From: Treponema succinifaciens DSM 2489
GTDB taxonomy: Bacteria > Spirochaetota > Spirochaetia > Treponematales > Treponemataceae
Length of the DNA stretch: 64,000 bases
Direction: 5' to 3'
Assembly: GCF_000195275.1 (NCBI RefSeq)
Contig: NC_015385.1
Span: forward strand, 744,001-808,000
The notes under the pieces were generated by a model. The model was given only the letters and a program-made list of their open reading frames with translations, was not told the origin of the DNA and made no database searches. Position 1 is the stretch's first letter; each line of letters begins with the position of its first letter. The position numbers and the translations under genes are program-made. Of the stretch, positions 44,192 through 53,789 are shown in pieces.

Positions 44192-44809
44192 ATGGAATGT
44201 AATAGCTCTACTAAAAAAATCTTTTCTTTCGTTACCAAAGCTGGAGAACGCAGGAAAACAAGAAAGTCTTCAACTCCCTCACAAATAATCCCACTTGACG
44301 AGCAGACAAAGAACGACTTTGAGTTACGACACGATACAAAGCTCAAGGATACTATGATTTACCTTGACCCGGATTACAAATTCATATTAAGTCCTGCACT
44401 TCTGGGCTTTGCCGTCGAAAACAGAATCCACATAAGAAAAAGCAAGTATAATCCGGGCTCGACTGAAACCGACCAAATCGTTGAGCATGAGCTCACCCAT
44501 GTCCAGCAGTATTCAGAAGGACGCATAAATGAATCCGTTGATGAGCTTGAAATGGAGGCAAATTTCAACGAGACGCTTCACCTTCACAACGGCGAGGAAG
44601 TCCGGTATGTTGAGTATGCTCCCGGGAAATACTGGGAAACCACAGAAAAAGAGTACAAAATATTCCTGAATAAGGTTGCCACAGAATTTGAACACAATGT
44701 AGAAAGCAATTTGCGAAGCATGGCCAATGCGGAACAGCTGCGATATTTGCTTTCCCTGCAGGAATGGGCACAAGACATGTTCGATGAACCTTTCAGTTTA
44801 AGGAGATGA
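44192..44809 (+). CDS. DUF4157-like HEXXH protein of toxin locus (copy 1)
   Basis: The 205-residue protein has a DUF4157-type core: DFELRHDTKLKDTMIYLDPDY, AVENRIHIRKSKYNPGSTETDQIVEHELTHVQQYSEG, then DELEMEANF. HELTH gives the two zinc histidines and the catalytic glutamate, and E in ELEMEA is a likely third ligand. The C-terminal half is helical (LRSMANAEQLRYLLSLQEWAQDMFDEPFSL). DUF4157 is known from effectors of extracellular contractile injection systems. It is followed after seven bases by a 65-aa gene and then the effector. GC is much higher than in neighbouring cassettes. Identical at 61151-61771 apart from the C-terminal residue. Confidence 0.75.
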   Translation: MECNSSTKKIFSFVTKAGERRKTRKSSTPSQIIPLDEQTKNDFELRHDTKLKDTMIYLDPDYKFILSPALLGFAVENRIHIRKSKYNPGSTETDQIVEHELTHVQQYSEGRINESVDELEMEANFNETLHLHNGEEVRYVEYAPGKYWETTEKEYKIFLNKVATEFEHNVESNLRSMANAEQLRYLLSLQEWAQDMFDEPFSLRR

Positions 44810-44816
44810 TAGCAGA

Positions 44817-45014
44817 ATGACAGAAGAAGAGCGGATGCTGATTATCAACGAGCATTACGAGCAGGACAAAGCCCGACTCACGAAAGACGAGATGAAATTC
44901 GGCAACATGAACTACTACCTCAAAAAGGAAGAGTATATAAGGAAACACCTCTGGAAAACCGAGAAGGAGTTCAATACCGACATAATAAGAGCCATGAAGG
45001 AAAGGATAAGGTAA
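44817..45014 (+). CDS. 65-aa charged protein of toxin locus (copy 1)
   Basis: A highly charged helical protein (TEEERMLIINEHYEQDKARLTKDEMKFGNMNYYLKKEEYIRKHLWKTEKEF), possibly coiled coil. Its TAA overlaps the effector's ATG by one base, so the two are translationally coupled. It recurs before two other effectors (47847, 61776). Function unknown; a chaperone or adaptor for the effector N-terminus is a reasonable guess from position. Confidence 0.75.
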   Translation: MTEEERMLIINEHYEQDKARLTKDEMKFGNMNYYLKKEEYIRKHLWKTEKEFNTDIIRAMKERIR

Positions 45015-46990
45015 TGGCAGCGGAATCGCTCACAAGAAGCAGAGCTATAAATCTCATAAACGGCTCCATAGACAGCTTTATGTTTTCCCATGCCTGTTAC
45101 TGCACCAGCAACATGGAGAGTCTGTCGGAAGATGATTTAGAACTTTATGATCAGATGCACGAGGTCATTTCCATACTTAATGATGATGAAGATTACAGGC
45201 ATGACCTTGAAACAATGCCACTTGAAGACCTGAAAGAATTCCTTTTAATGTGCAGGAAAATGGCAGACAACAACAATCTGTCATTGAAATCGGAATTCCC
45301 ACAGGGGAATTTTGAAATCGTTGAGGATGAAAAAAAAGATACGACCATAGTAGAAAAATCAATCAAAAAACTTGAACAGCACGGTGACGCTCAGATTCAA
45401 AAAGCCGTTTCTGAATATCGCAAAGGCAAAAGAAAAATAAGTTTTGATAATATGTCTCAGAATCAGCTGGGACAGACAAATCAGATAAATGATTTTTATT
45501 GCCATGCCATAAGCGAAAAACTTATTCAGGACACTCCGGAAAATGAAATTCGGCTTGCGATTACCCTAGCCCATGAGTTCAAGAGAAATGCCGTCACGGA
45601 CACCCTTGAAGGCGAAACTCGCGACATAGTTCTAAGCGACACTAAAATCATAGAGTCGTTTGCAGGCACTTACGGGGAGGAAATCTACAAAAAATTCCCG
45701 GAGTACGGAATCCTGCATTACATCAAGAAAATTTTCGGCGAAGAGGAACTTAAGGACTTCGCAGACTACGCCTTCGACTCCACTGGCAGTTACTGGAAAG
45801 TAAACGAAACCTGTGATTTGGTTGATGATGGGAACAGTTCAAATGTCATTGATAAAGATAATAAAACTATACATTCTGGTACAAATGGATTACAAGGAAC
45901 TTTGGGTGATTGGTTAGGTATAGATAATACATCTCCAACAGACAATGTATTCACAAAATTAATGAAACCTGCCGGATATGTATGGAACGGCAAGAAATGG
46001 ATTGTAAATCCAGGAAAGATAAAATATAAAAAAATAGAAGAAGCTCACAATACTGGAAAAATTACCGATGACCAGTTTAACATGATACTGCTTGCGGCTG
46101 GCTTAATTTCCGAGGAGCAGAAAGAGAAAAAAGAAGAAAAACCAAGCCTTTTTAGCAAAATCCTACAAGATTATGTGGCTAGCGAACAATTGAAAACTCA
46201 AATTCAAATAGATTTTGTAAAAAGAACATGGGAATTCTTTTTCGGGAAAAAATCTAAAAAAACAAAAAATTCTGCAAGCAATTCAAAATCTGAGAGCACC
46301 CAGAGTTCAAAAAATGTCGAAATCTCTGAAGATAATAACATTAATTACATAAAATCTGATATTTTGAATTCTATGCCTTCTTTAATTCCAACAGTTGTTT
46401 GGAACAAAGAAAAAATGGGTGAAGAACAATTATTTGCAACCTCAGTTGACGAAACAAAATGTAACCTGTTCTTACCAAAATACTTAGAAAGCATCAGTGA
46501 AAAGGTATATAATGATATAATAACTGAGAAAGATGCAAAAGCAAGCAGGCTTAATGAACTCTTCAAGAACAATAATAAACTATATATAATTATTGGTTCT
46601 GAATATGATGTAACTAAAAGAATCCCAGAAAAAAATCGACAAGGCAAAATATTTGTTGAGCAAACTCAAGAGTATTCCGCTGCTAAAAAGGCGATAATTG
46701 CACAAGATTGTGCAAACGATGGAAAACTTGTTATCGCTTATGTGACAGACCATGTAGCGGTTGTAACAAAACAAGATACTTGTTATTCAAGTTATCCAGA
46801 AAAAAACTGGAATCCCGAAAAAATTGCACCAATTCAGAGTGGCAATGGTTATTCTAATGGAATTGTATTGGACGGTTTTCCGGTTTTTTTGCAATCAGGG
46901 TCTTATACAGGTGTTGTGAATCCAGGACATGCAATGGGGCGAAACGCTCTTTCAAATGACGAGGTGATATATTATGTATACAAGGGTTAA
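45014..46990 (+). CDS. Polymorphic toxin T1, putative Cys-His cell-wall hydrolase tip
   Basis: 658 residues. Residues 1-107 (MAAESLTRSRAINLINGSID... to EIVEDEK) are the common effector N-terminus. Residues 108-276 (to VDDGNSS) are shared with T3 only and include TLAHEFKRNA. The rest is unique. The last about 200 residues are a likely toxin tip: C483 at the start of a helix (TKCNLFLPKYLESI) and H580 in AYVTDHVAVVTKQ, the spacing and context of NlpC/P60, CHAP or Tae-type peptidoglycan amidases. The downstream lipoprotein gene overlaps its end, which fits a periplasmic immunity protein. Confidence 0.65.
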   Translation: MAAESLTRSRAINLINGSIDSFMFSHACYCTSNMESLSEDDLELYDQMHEVISILNDDEDYRHDLETMPLEDLKEFLLMCRKMADNNNLSLKSEFPQGNFEIVEDEKKDTTIVEKSIKKLEQHGDAQIQKAVSEYRKGKRKISFDNMSQNQLGQTNQINDFYCHAISEKLIQDTPENEIRLAITLAHEFKRNAVTDTLEGETRDIVLSDTKIIESFAGTYGEEIYKKFPEYGILHYIKKIFGEEELKDFADYAFDSTGSYWKVNETCDLVDDGNSSNVIDKDNKTIHSGTNGLQGTLGDWLGIDNTSPTDNVFTKLMKPAGYVWNGKKWIVNPGKIKYKKIEEAHNTGKITDDQFNMILLAAGLISEEQKEKKEEKPSLFSKILQDYVASEQLKTQIQIDFVKRTWEFFFGKKSKKTKNSASNSKSESTQSSKNVEISEDNNINYIKSDILNSMPSLIPTVVWNKEKMGEEQLFATSVDETKCNLFLPKYLESISEKVYNDIITEKDAKASRLNELFKNNNKLYIIIGSEYDVTKRIPEKNRQGKIFVEQTQEYSAAKKAIIAQDCANDGKLVIAYVTDHVAVVTKQDTCYSSYPEKNWNPEKIAPIQSGNGYSNGIVLDGFPVFLQSGSYTGVVNPGHAMGRNALSNDEVIYYVYKG

Positions 46991-47678
46991 AAAAAATATC
47001 ATACAAATTTTGTTATTTCTCTCTATATTTATATTATTTTTCTCTTCATGTACTCAAAAATATAGAATTGATTATGCAAAATTAGATGAATTTCAAAATA
47101 ACAATTACGACTCTGTGGATACAGTGGATATGGATTTCAAGAATATGGTTATTTCTTCTCAAGAGTATATAGAAAAATTTGATATAACAGAAGACGAAAA
47201 TTTTATTATTGGATTTTGGAAAGATGCTACAGGTTGGCTTATTCCAAACAATCATAAAACAAATAAAATCGGCATTTATAGTTTTTTACCGAATAAGAAA
47301 TATATAAAATCATCTCATTATGATGGGAGTCCACTAGTTATAAAGTATGGGAACTGGAGAGTAGTAAATAAACAACTCGAGATTCAAAACTCTATTGTTT
47401 GTACCGTAATAAACAAGCGCATCGTCAATTATGAATATATAGATAATCCTAGGTATGAAACTATCTTTACGATGGAACAATATGATAAATATCCTATTAA
47501 TATTACACCTTTTATAAATGAAAAAGTCCCGCGATACAGGTCTTTCCATGATTTTATTAATTACGGGTCAAAAATTTATTCCCCCTCAACACCATCTGGA
47601 AGTATTTTATATAATCCAGAAGATAAGCCAGAATATATAGAAAAATTATTAAATTTGGCTCATTTCTATTTTTATTAG
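46974..47678 (+). CDS. Lipoprotein, probable immunity protein for T1
   Basis: The 234-residue protein starts inside the last codons of T1 with AGGTG seven bases upstream. The signal IIQILLFLSIFILFFSSC ends in a lipobox (FSSC). The mature part has FIIGFWKDATGWLIPNNHKTNKIGIYSFLPNKKY and is otherwise unrecognised. Overlap with the toxin and lipid anchoring in the periplasm or envelope argue for an immunity role against a wall-targeting toxin. Confidence 0.6.
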   Translation: MYTRVKKNIIQILLFLSIFILFFSSCTQKYRIDYAKLDEFQNNNYDSVDTVDMDFKNMVISSQEYIEKFDITEDENFIIGFWKDATGWLIPNNHKTNKIGIYSFLPNKKYIKSSHYDGSPLVIKYGNWRVVNKQLEIQNSIVCTVINKRIVNYEYIDNPRYETIFTMEQYDKYPINITPFINEKVPRYRSFHDFINYGSKIYSPSTPSGSILYNPEDKPEYIEKLLNLAHFYFY

Positions 47679-47689
47679 TGTCGTACGCA

Positions 47690-47842
47690 ATGTTTTTAGA
47701 CAAGATTGCGACAGAATTTGAGTTCAAGATCGAAAACATGCTCCACGGCATGAACGACGAGGAGCAGCTTAAATTCCTGCTTTCCCTGCAGGAATGGGCA
47801 CAAGACATGTTCGATGAACCTTTCAGTTTAAGGAGATGGTAG
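47690..47842 (+). pseudogene. 3' fragment of a DUF4157-like gene
   Basis: A 50-residue frame (MFLDKIATEFEFKIENMLHGMNDEEQLKFLLSLQEWAQDMFDEPF) matches the C-terminus of the DUF4157-like protein and is diverged in its first half. The HEXXH part is missing. It marks the left end of a second toxin unit that has lost most of its first gene. Confidence 0.75.
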
Positions 47843-47846
47843 CAGA

Positions 47847-48044
47847 ATGACAGAAGAAGAGCGGATGCTGATTGTCAACGAGCATTACGAGCAGGACAAA
47901 GCCCGACTCACGAAAGACGAGATGAAATTCGGCAACATGAACTACTACCTCAGAAAGGAAGAGTATATAAGGAAACACCTCTGGAAAACCGAGAAGGAGT
48001 TCAATACCGACATAATAAGAGCCATGAAGGAAAGGATAAGGTAA
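47847..48044 (+). CDS. 65-aa charged protein of toxin locus (copy 2)
   Basis: Differs from copy 1 by two substitutions (IVNEHY, YLRKEE). Its TAA overlaps the T2 start. Confidence 0.75.
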   Translation: MTEEERMLIVNEHYEQDKARLTKDEMKFGNMNYYLRKEEYIRKHLWKTEKEFNTDIIRAMKERIR

Positions 48045-49318
48045 TGGCAGCGGAATCGCTCACAAGAAGCAGAGCTATAAATCTCATAAACGGCTCCATA
48101 GACAGCTTTATGTTTTCCCATGCCTGTTACTGCACCAGCAACATGGAGAGTCTGTCGGAAGATGATATAGAACTTTATGATCAGATGCACGAGGTCATTT
48201 CCATACTTAATGATGATGAAGATTACAGGCATGACCTTGAAACAATGCCACTTGAAGACCTGAAAGAATTCCTTTTAATGTGCAGGAAAATGGCAGACAA
48301 CAACAATCTGTCATTGAAATCGGAATTCCCACAGGGGAATTTTGAAATCGTTGAGGATGAAAAGACAGAAACAGAATTGAATCCTGACAAAATCGAGAAT
48401 ACCATTTCAGGGACTTTTGATTCTGAAGTAAAATTAAAAGAGATTATCTACTTCCTTAATAATTATAAGTCTGTAGCAAACTGGGAATATAATGGACACG
48501 GAAGTTTTATAGCTAAGAAGAATGCAACTCTTTGGGAACTTGGCGGAATATATTGGAACAAGCTTTTTGAATTACCTAAAAATCCGAACTTAATCCAAAT
48601 AGGTGACGAAATAAAACTGAGAAAAGAGGTTATTGATACAATTTATGAATATTCAGTTTCAGATGTGAATGGAAACTATTCTTTTGAATCAAAATCTCCA
48701 GAGGTTAAAGATTTAATTTATGGGATTATAAGTTTTTGTGCAGGTGCATCAGATGCTGTTCCCAAACTTATTAAGTATGGACTTACAGGAAAGGATGTAA
48801 AAGGTACTGTAGAAACGTTTGTAGAAAAAGAAGAAACATCTTCAAAACTTTCTTACTTTATTCAGCAATATTCAACAGAAGGACAAGAAGAAGATGCATG
48901 GGAAAAAATGATTTCTGTAGCAAGCTTTTTAGGACCTGTATTTGGATTCTTAGGACTGCTATCAAATGCCAGTGTAGAAGAAAATAAGTACCAGATAGTG
49001 CAATATTATTCACGCAAAGCATTTCTTAATAGTGCACAAATTGAAATAAATAGAATTGAAAAATTACAATCTCAGGTTAAAGAAGAGAATCTTCAAACTG
49101 AAATAAATTATTTACGATTTCTTGAAAGGCAGATAAAAATATTAAAAGAAGAAATTCGTTTGAATGATAAAAAGGATAATCTGCAGAAAGCAGAAATTCT
49201 AAGAAGTTTTTCGCAGTATAATACTAAAGATGCATTTTATAACGATGACAGACTTGAGTTTTCAGCAGAATCATACCATAAAATAGATTATCGAAAGAAG
49301 TTCGAGGAACAAAAATGA
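48044..49318 (+). CDS. Polymorphic toxin T2, unknown tip
   Basis: 424 residues. 1-107 is the common N-terminus; 108-118 (TETELNPDKIE) is shared with T4. Then comes a unique region with a LysM-like stretch (ATLWELGGIYWNKLFELPKNPNLIQIGDEIKL, about 165-196). A hydrophobic pair LIYGIISFCAGASD and FLGPVFGFLGLLSNASV follows. The C-terminus is long, charged and coiled-coil-like, ending AEILRSFSQYNTKDAFYNDDR...SYHKIDYRKKFEEQK. No catalytic motif seen; pore formation or a binding toxin is possible. ATGA overlap with the next gene, the probable immunity. Confidence 0.6.
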   Translation: MAAESLTRSRAINLINGSIDSFMFSHACYCTSNMESLSEDDIELYDQMHEVISILNDDEDYRHDLETMPLEDLKEFLLMCRKMADNNNLSLKSEFPQGNFEIVEDEKTETELNPDKIENTISGTFDSEVKLKEIIYFLNNYKSVANWEYNGHGSFIAKKNATLWELGGIYWNKLFELPKNPNLIQIGDEIKLRKEVIDTIYEYSVSDVNGNYSFESKSPEVKDLIYGIISFCAGASDAVPKLIKYGLTGKDVKGTVETFVEKEETSSKLSYFIQQYSTEGQEEDAWEKMISVASFLGPVFGFLGLLSNASVEENKYQIVQYYSRKAFLNSAQIEINRIEKLQSQVKEENLQTEINYLRFLERQIKILKEEIRLNDKKDNLQKAEILRSFSQYNTKDAFYNDDRLEFSAESYHKIDYRKKFEEQK

Positions 49319-49878
49319 AAGCATGGAAAGAATACATATTCATATATATTCCAATTGGGATTTTTTGCTGTGTAATTAATTTTTGCGTCAAAAAAGATAA
49401 TAAAAGTCCCAATGTAAGGCAGTATTTTTTTTATGAATTTGAAAAGAATGAATATTCGATGAATGATCTTTATTCTGGAAACAAACTTGGAAATATAAGT
49501 CTTTGTATGTATAATGGAGAAATTTCATTTAGCCTTTATGCAGATGAAACTTCTGGAAAATATTTAGTTGGAACCACTGAAAATATATACCTTTATGAGA
49601 AGATTGCTTTAAATGATATAATGTTAGAAAAGAAAAAATATAAAAACGTAGAATTTTACAATGGGAAAGTAGGGGACTGGTATACTGCTGTCATTGTAAG
49701 TTTAGACAGATTTGATTACAGTGGATATTATAAATCTAATAATAAAAATCGTTATCTATTATATATAATGAAAAATGGAGATTATAATTTTTCCATTAAA
49801 GATATAAGTGTAGATGATGCTTATCTCTGTTTTGGTTCAAGCTTAACAGACATGAGATATGCCGCAATATTAGAATAA
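49315..49878 (+). CDS. Putative immunity protein I2a (membrane-anchored)
   Basis: The 187-residue protein overlaps the T2 stop. The N-terminal hydrophobic segment (WKEYIFIYIPIGIFCCVINFC) can be a membrane anchor or uncleaved signal. The mature domain has NEYSMNDLYSGNKLGNISLCMYNGEISF and FYNGKVGDWYTAVIVSLDRFDYSGYYKS, ending DMRYAAILE. Two paralogues follow at 49890 and 54407. No named family recognised; the position points to immunity. Confidence 0.6.
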   Translation: MKAWKEYIFIYIPIGIFCCVINFCVKKDNKSPNVRQYFFYEFEKNEYSMNDLYSGNKLGNISLCMYNGEISFSLYADETSGKYLVGTTENIYLYEKIALNDIMLEKKKYKNVEFYNGKVGDWYTAVIVSLDRFDYSGYYKSNNKNRYLLYIMKNGDYNFSIKDISVDDAYLCFGSSLTDMRYAAILE

Positions 49879-49889
49879 GGTTCAATAAA

Positions 49890-50455
49890 ATGAAAACATG
49901 GCAGAAATATCTTTATATATATATATACCTATTGGTATCTTTTGTTGTTTAATAAATTTTTGTGCAAAAAAGGATAGCAAAACACCATATGCTGAATATC
50001 ATCTCTTTAATGACTTTGAAAAAAATGAATATTCAGCAAAAGACCTTTATGCAGGTACAACAATTGGTGAATTTATTTTTTCAAATGATAATGAACAGAG
50101 TTTTTTTGATTTACATGCAGAAGAGATATCAGGTTCATTCATGGTTGGAAGTAGAGAAAATTATTATCAATATCCAAAAATAGAATTAAATAAAATTAAA
50201 ATTGAAAAGATAAAACGTAAGAATTTGGATTTCTATACTGGAAAAGTCGGAGATTGGCATTCTGTAGTAATTATGAGTTTGGATAATCATGATTATCATG
50301 ATTTTTATAAATCTCAAAACCGAAGACGATATCTATTTTTTCTATTAAAAAACGGTGATTATAATTTCTCTACAAAAGATTCTAGTGTATATAATCTTTA
50401 CTCTGCTTTTTGTGCAAGTATAAAAGATATGAAATATGCTGCAATCTTAGAATAA
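49890..50455 (+). CDS. Putative immunity protein I2b with (TA)7 repeat at its start
   Basis: Paralogue of the preceding gene (FNDFEKNEYSAKDLYAGTTIGEFIF, FYTGKVGDWHSVVIMSLDNHD, DMKYAAILE). The conserved start MKTWQKYL at 49890 is followed by seven TA units (49914-49927). With six units the frame would run on as in the paralogues; with seven it stops early. Translation in the present state must start at the internal ATG at 49898 (MAEISLYIYIPIGI). I list the extent from the ancestral start. Confidence 0.55.
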
Positions 50456-50465
50456 GGATAAGGTA

Positions 50466-52175
50466 ATGGCAGCGGAATCGCTCACAAGAAGCAGTGCTAT
50501 AAATCTCATAAACGGCTCCATAGACAGCTTTATGTTTTCCCATGCCTGTTACTGCACCAGCAACATGGAGAGTCTGTCGGAAGATGATTTAGAACTTTAT
50601 GATCAGATGCACGAGGTCATTTCCATACTTAATGATGATGAAGATTACAGGCATGACCTTGAAACAATGCCACTTGAAGACCTGAAAGAATTCCTTTTAA
50701 TGTGCAGGAAAATGGCAGACAACAACAATCTGTCATTGAAATCGGAATTCCCACAGGGGAATTTTGAAATCGTTGAGGATGAAAAAAAAGATACGACCAT
50801 AGTAGAAAAATCAATCAAAAAACTTGAACAGCACGGTGACGCTCAGATTCAAAAAGCCGTTTCTGAATATCGCAAAGGCAAAAGAAAAATAAGTTTTGAT
50901 AATATGTCTCAGAATCAGCTGGGACAGACAAATCAGATAAATGATTTTTATTGCCATGCCATAAGCGAAAAACTTATTCAGGACACTCCGGAAAATGAAA
51001 TTCGGCTTGCGATTACCCTAGCCCATGAGTTCAAGAGAAATGCCGTCACGGACACCCTTGAAGGCGAAACTCGCGACATAGTTCTAAGCGACACTAAAAT
51101 CATAGAGTCGTTTGCAGGCACTTACGGGGAGGAAATCTACAAAAAATTCCCGGAGTACGGAATCCTGCATTACATCAAGAAAATTTTCGGCGAAGAGGAA
51201 CTTAAGGACTTCGCAGACTACGCCTTCGACTCCACTGGCAGTTACTGGAAAGTAAACGAAACCTGTGATTTGGTTGATGATGGGAACAGTTCAAAAGTAT
51301 TTGATACATCTGGAAACGAAGTTTACTCTGGTTCAACTGGAAGACAAGGTACTTTGGAGGCTTGGCTTGAAATTGACAATGCTTTTGTTACATTAATGAA
51401 ACCTGCAGGCTATGAATATGACACAGAAAATAATAAGTGGAGCAAAAATCCGGGAAAAATAGAAGCCAGCAAAATAAAAGAAGCTCATGATAAGGGATTG
51501 ATTACTGATGATCAATATAATCTTATTCAACTTGCAGCCGGAAAAGCTTCATCTAAAGAAGAAGGTGCTGAAAAAGTTAGTTTATTTCAGCAAGTCTTAA
51601 TTGATTACCAAAAACGTAATGAAATAGATACACAAATAAAATTTGATATGGTTAATAGAGCTTGGGAATGGATCGATAGAAAATGGAATGAATTGTTTTG
51701 CAAAAGTTCCAAAAACGATAAATCTAGTTCTCAAAAAAAAGAAACACAAACTTCTATCAGTTTCAAGGAATTAATGGAGACTGTAAAAACAGATGATTTA
51801 TCAAGTCCTTGTTGTGATGTTTATAGTACCAGAGTTCTTGAACTTATTAATAAGAAGCCATCGGATTGGCCATCGCCATCTGGATATAAAGTTTGTAATA
51901 CACCAAACTATATAGGAAATAATTACAAAGACTTTTATTCTTCACAATGGAAGACTACTCCATCTGAAGGATGGAATGTTATGATAATGTGGGCAAATTC
52001 AGGTGAAAAGTTTGAAAATTCTCCACATATGGCAATTGTACAAAAAGAAGATAATTCTTTTAATCTTACGCATTTTACCGGAAATAAACAAAAAATAAGG
52101 GAAAATTGGAACCTTGCGCAGGTTGAAAATGGTTTTGATTATTCAAATTTTAGATATTTACCTTTAGGAAAATAA
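50466..52175 (+). CDS. Polymorphic toxin T3, putative Cys-His cell-wall hydrolase tip
   Basis: 569 residues. 1-107 is the common N-terminus and 108-276 is shared with T1. The region after it is weakly like T1 (MKPAGYEY, NPGKIEASKIKEAHDKGLITDDQYNLIQLAAG). The C-terminal tip has C449/C450 (LSSPCCDVYSTRVLELI) and H521 (NSPHMAIVQKEDNSF), the Cys-then-His layout of NlpC/P60 or Tae-type amidases. The gene follows an immunity gene directly: the last 13 bases of the 65-aa gene (GGATAAGG) are all that is left of that upstream partner. A lipoprotein follows after two bases. Confidence 0.65.
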   Translation: MAAESLTRSSAINLINGSIDSFMFSHACYCTSNMESLSEDDLELYDQMHEVISILNDDEDYRHDLETMPLEDLKEFLLMCRKMADNNNLSLKSEFPQGNFEIVEDEKKDTTIVEKSIKKLEQHGDAQIQKAVSEYRKGKRKISFDNMSQNQLGQTNQINDFYCHAISEKLIQDTPENEIRLAITLAHEFKRNAVTDTLEGETRDIVLSDTKIIESFAGTYGEEIYKKFPEYGILHYIKKIFGEEELKDFADYAFDSTGSYWKVNETCDLVDDGNSSKVFDTSGNEVYSGSTGRQGTLEAWLEIDNAFVTLMKPAGYEYDTENNKWSKNPGKIEASKIKEAHDKGLITDDQYNLIQLAAGKASSKEEGAEKVSLFQQVLIDYQKRNEIDTQIKFDMVNRAWEWIDRKWNELFCKSSKNDKSSSQKKETQTSISFKELMETVKTDDLSSPCCDVYSTRVLELINKKPSDWPSPSGYKVCNTPNYIGNNYKDFYSSQWKTTPSEGWNVMIMWANSGEKFENSPHMAIVQKEDNSFNLTHFTGNKQKIRENWNLAQVENGFDYSNFRYLPLGK

Positions 52176-52177
52176 AT

Positions 52178-53254
52178 ATGAAAAAAATATTACTCTTATG
52201 TTTATCACTATTATTAGTATCTTGTTCAAAGAACAATGCAACAGAATCATTAAATAATTCGTCACCTGTTAGATTTGTATATAATCAAAAATATGGATTA
52301 TTTAATCCTGAAACAAAAGAAGTTGTTTTATATCCTCGTTACAGTTATATTGAGCCGTTTTCAAATGGATTTGCACTTGGCATCACAGGCAATGAAGGTG
52401 ACGTATGTGATATTATAGATACATCTGGTTCGGTTCTATATTCTTATAAAACAGAACCTCTTAGTCATACATACTGCTATAATGGTTTTTTCTATTTTGT
52501 TAATGATTCAAATGAAAGTTATTATCATGGTTTGTATAATTATAAAGGTGAACAAGTTTTCAAATCTGATTTTATATATTCAATGAATAGCGAATGTATT
52601 ATAACTAAAGAAAAATCTAACTATGTTTTTTTATTTTTTGATAATAAAGGTATCAAACAAAAAAAATTATTACTCCCAGACACATATTCATATGAACCTT
52701 TTTCAAATGGATTTGCAAGATTTTATGGTTACAATAACGATGAAAAAGTGTTTGGTATGATAAAATCGGATAAAAAAATTGCTATACCTCCAAAATATAA
52801 ACAATTAGGAGCAGAATTTAAAGAAGGTTTATTAATTGCTGAGGATGAAAATTCTTTATATGGTTTATTAAACCAAGAAGGGAATTGGGTAATACAACCA
52901 AAATATGAGCAGTTATTAAATTATTCAGGAAAAGTATTAGCTGCAAAAATTAAAAATTGGAAATTAATAGACTTAAATGAAAACATAATAAAATCTTTCC
53001 CAGATAATTTTACTTTTATATCAGATTTCGTTCAAAATATTGCTATTTTTTCTTTAACTATAGATGGTTCAATAAAATACGGACTTATAAATACTCAAGG
53101 TGATTTTGTTCTTAATGCTACATGTGAAAAAATCCTTCCTAATCCAGATAATGGATATTGGCAGATTTTAGTTAATAATAAATGGAAGATGTTTAAAGAA
53201 AATATAGGTCTCATAAATACTGAAGAATATCTCGATTTTTCCAAGGTAAATTAA
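52178..53254 (+). CDS. WG-repeat lipoprotein, probable immunity for T3
   Basis: The 358-residue protein has a lipoprotein signal (KKILLLCLSLLLVSCSK). About six WG-type repeats follow: FVYNQKYGLFNPETKEVVLYPRYSYIEPFSNGFA, VFGMIKSDKKIAIPPKYKQLGAEFKEGLL, SLYGLLNQEGNWVIQPKYEQ and KYGLINTQGDFVLNATCEKI. WG repeats form beta-rich binding domains. It lies two bases after toxin T3 and is predicted to be envelope-anchored, so immunity is the simplest explanation. Confidence 0.65.
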   Translation: MKKILLLCLSLLLVSCSKNNATESLNNSSPVRFVYNQKYGLFNPETKEVVLYPRYSYIEPFSNGFALGITGNEGDVCDIIDTSGSVLYSYKTEPLSHTYCYNGFFYFVNDSNESYYHGLYNYKGEQVFKSDFIYSMNSECIITKEKSNYVFLFFDNKGIKQKKLLLPDTYSYEPFSNGFARFYGYNNDEKVFGMIKSDKKIAIPPKYKQLGAEFKEGLLIAEDENSLYGLLNQEGNWVIQPKYEQLLNYSGKVLAAKIKNWKLIDLNENIIKSFPDNFTFISDFVQNIAIFSLTIDGSIKYGLINTQGDFVLNATCEKILPNPDNGYWQILVNNKWKMFKENIGLINTEEYLDFSKVN

Positions 53255-53724
53255 TGAAACTTAAATTAAATATTATTAGTATACTTTTATTTGTAATTGT
53301 TTTATTTGCTTGTAAAGGTAATAACACAAATGAAATTAAAGTTTTTATACAAAAATATATTGAAACGGTATCGATTGAGCATGAAAAATATAAAACAAAT
53401 ATAACTGATAAAATGGTAGAGTATTTTTATGATGATGAAAATAAAGAAAAGGCAGATATGCCAGAATTTTTAGCAATGGGTGGATTTCGAAACAATATAA
53501 TAATTGTAAAAAATTTTGAAATTCAGAAAATTAAGAAATTACCATATAAAGATATTGATGGCTATTCTGTAAATGTTCAATTTATAATTTATGATAAATC
53601 GAAAGAAAATGAAGAGTATGTAAAAAAAATAGACTATTGGATAGTATCACATAATAATAATTTTTATATTTATGGAGATAATTTCTTAAAAGATATTTTC
53701 ATTCTTGAAAAAGATATGAATTAA
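53254..53724 (+). CDS. Small lipoprotein, possible immunity (paralogue 1)
   Basis: The 156-residue protein has a lipoprotein signal (NIISILLFVIVLFACKG). The mature part has IETVSIEHEKYKTNITDKMVEYFYDDENKEKADMPEFL and ends YGDNFLKDIFILEKDMN. One-base overlap with the WG-repeat gene. The following gene is a clear paralogue. Family unknown; tandem lipoprotein paralogues after a toxin suggest spare immunity genes. Confidence 0.6.
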   Translation: MKLKLNIISILLFVIVLFACKGNNTNEIKVFIQKYIETVSIEHEKYKTNITDKMVEYFYDDENKEKADMPEFLAMGGFRNNIIIVKNFEIQKIKKLPYKDIDGYSVNVQFIIYDKSKENEEYVKKIDYWIVSHNNNFYIYGDNFLKDIFILEKDMN

Positions 53725-53789
53725 ATATTTTATATACTGCCAATTAATGGTATAAATTACAAATATTTTAGATACCACGAGTCATAAAA

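Noticed and set aside
44374-44773. Several minus-strand frames over the DUF4157-like gene
   Set aside because: Shadow frames of a GC-rich gene, without ribosome sites or recognisable domains.
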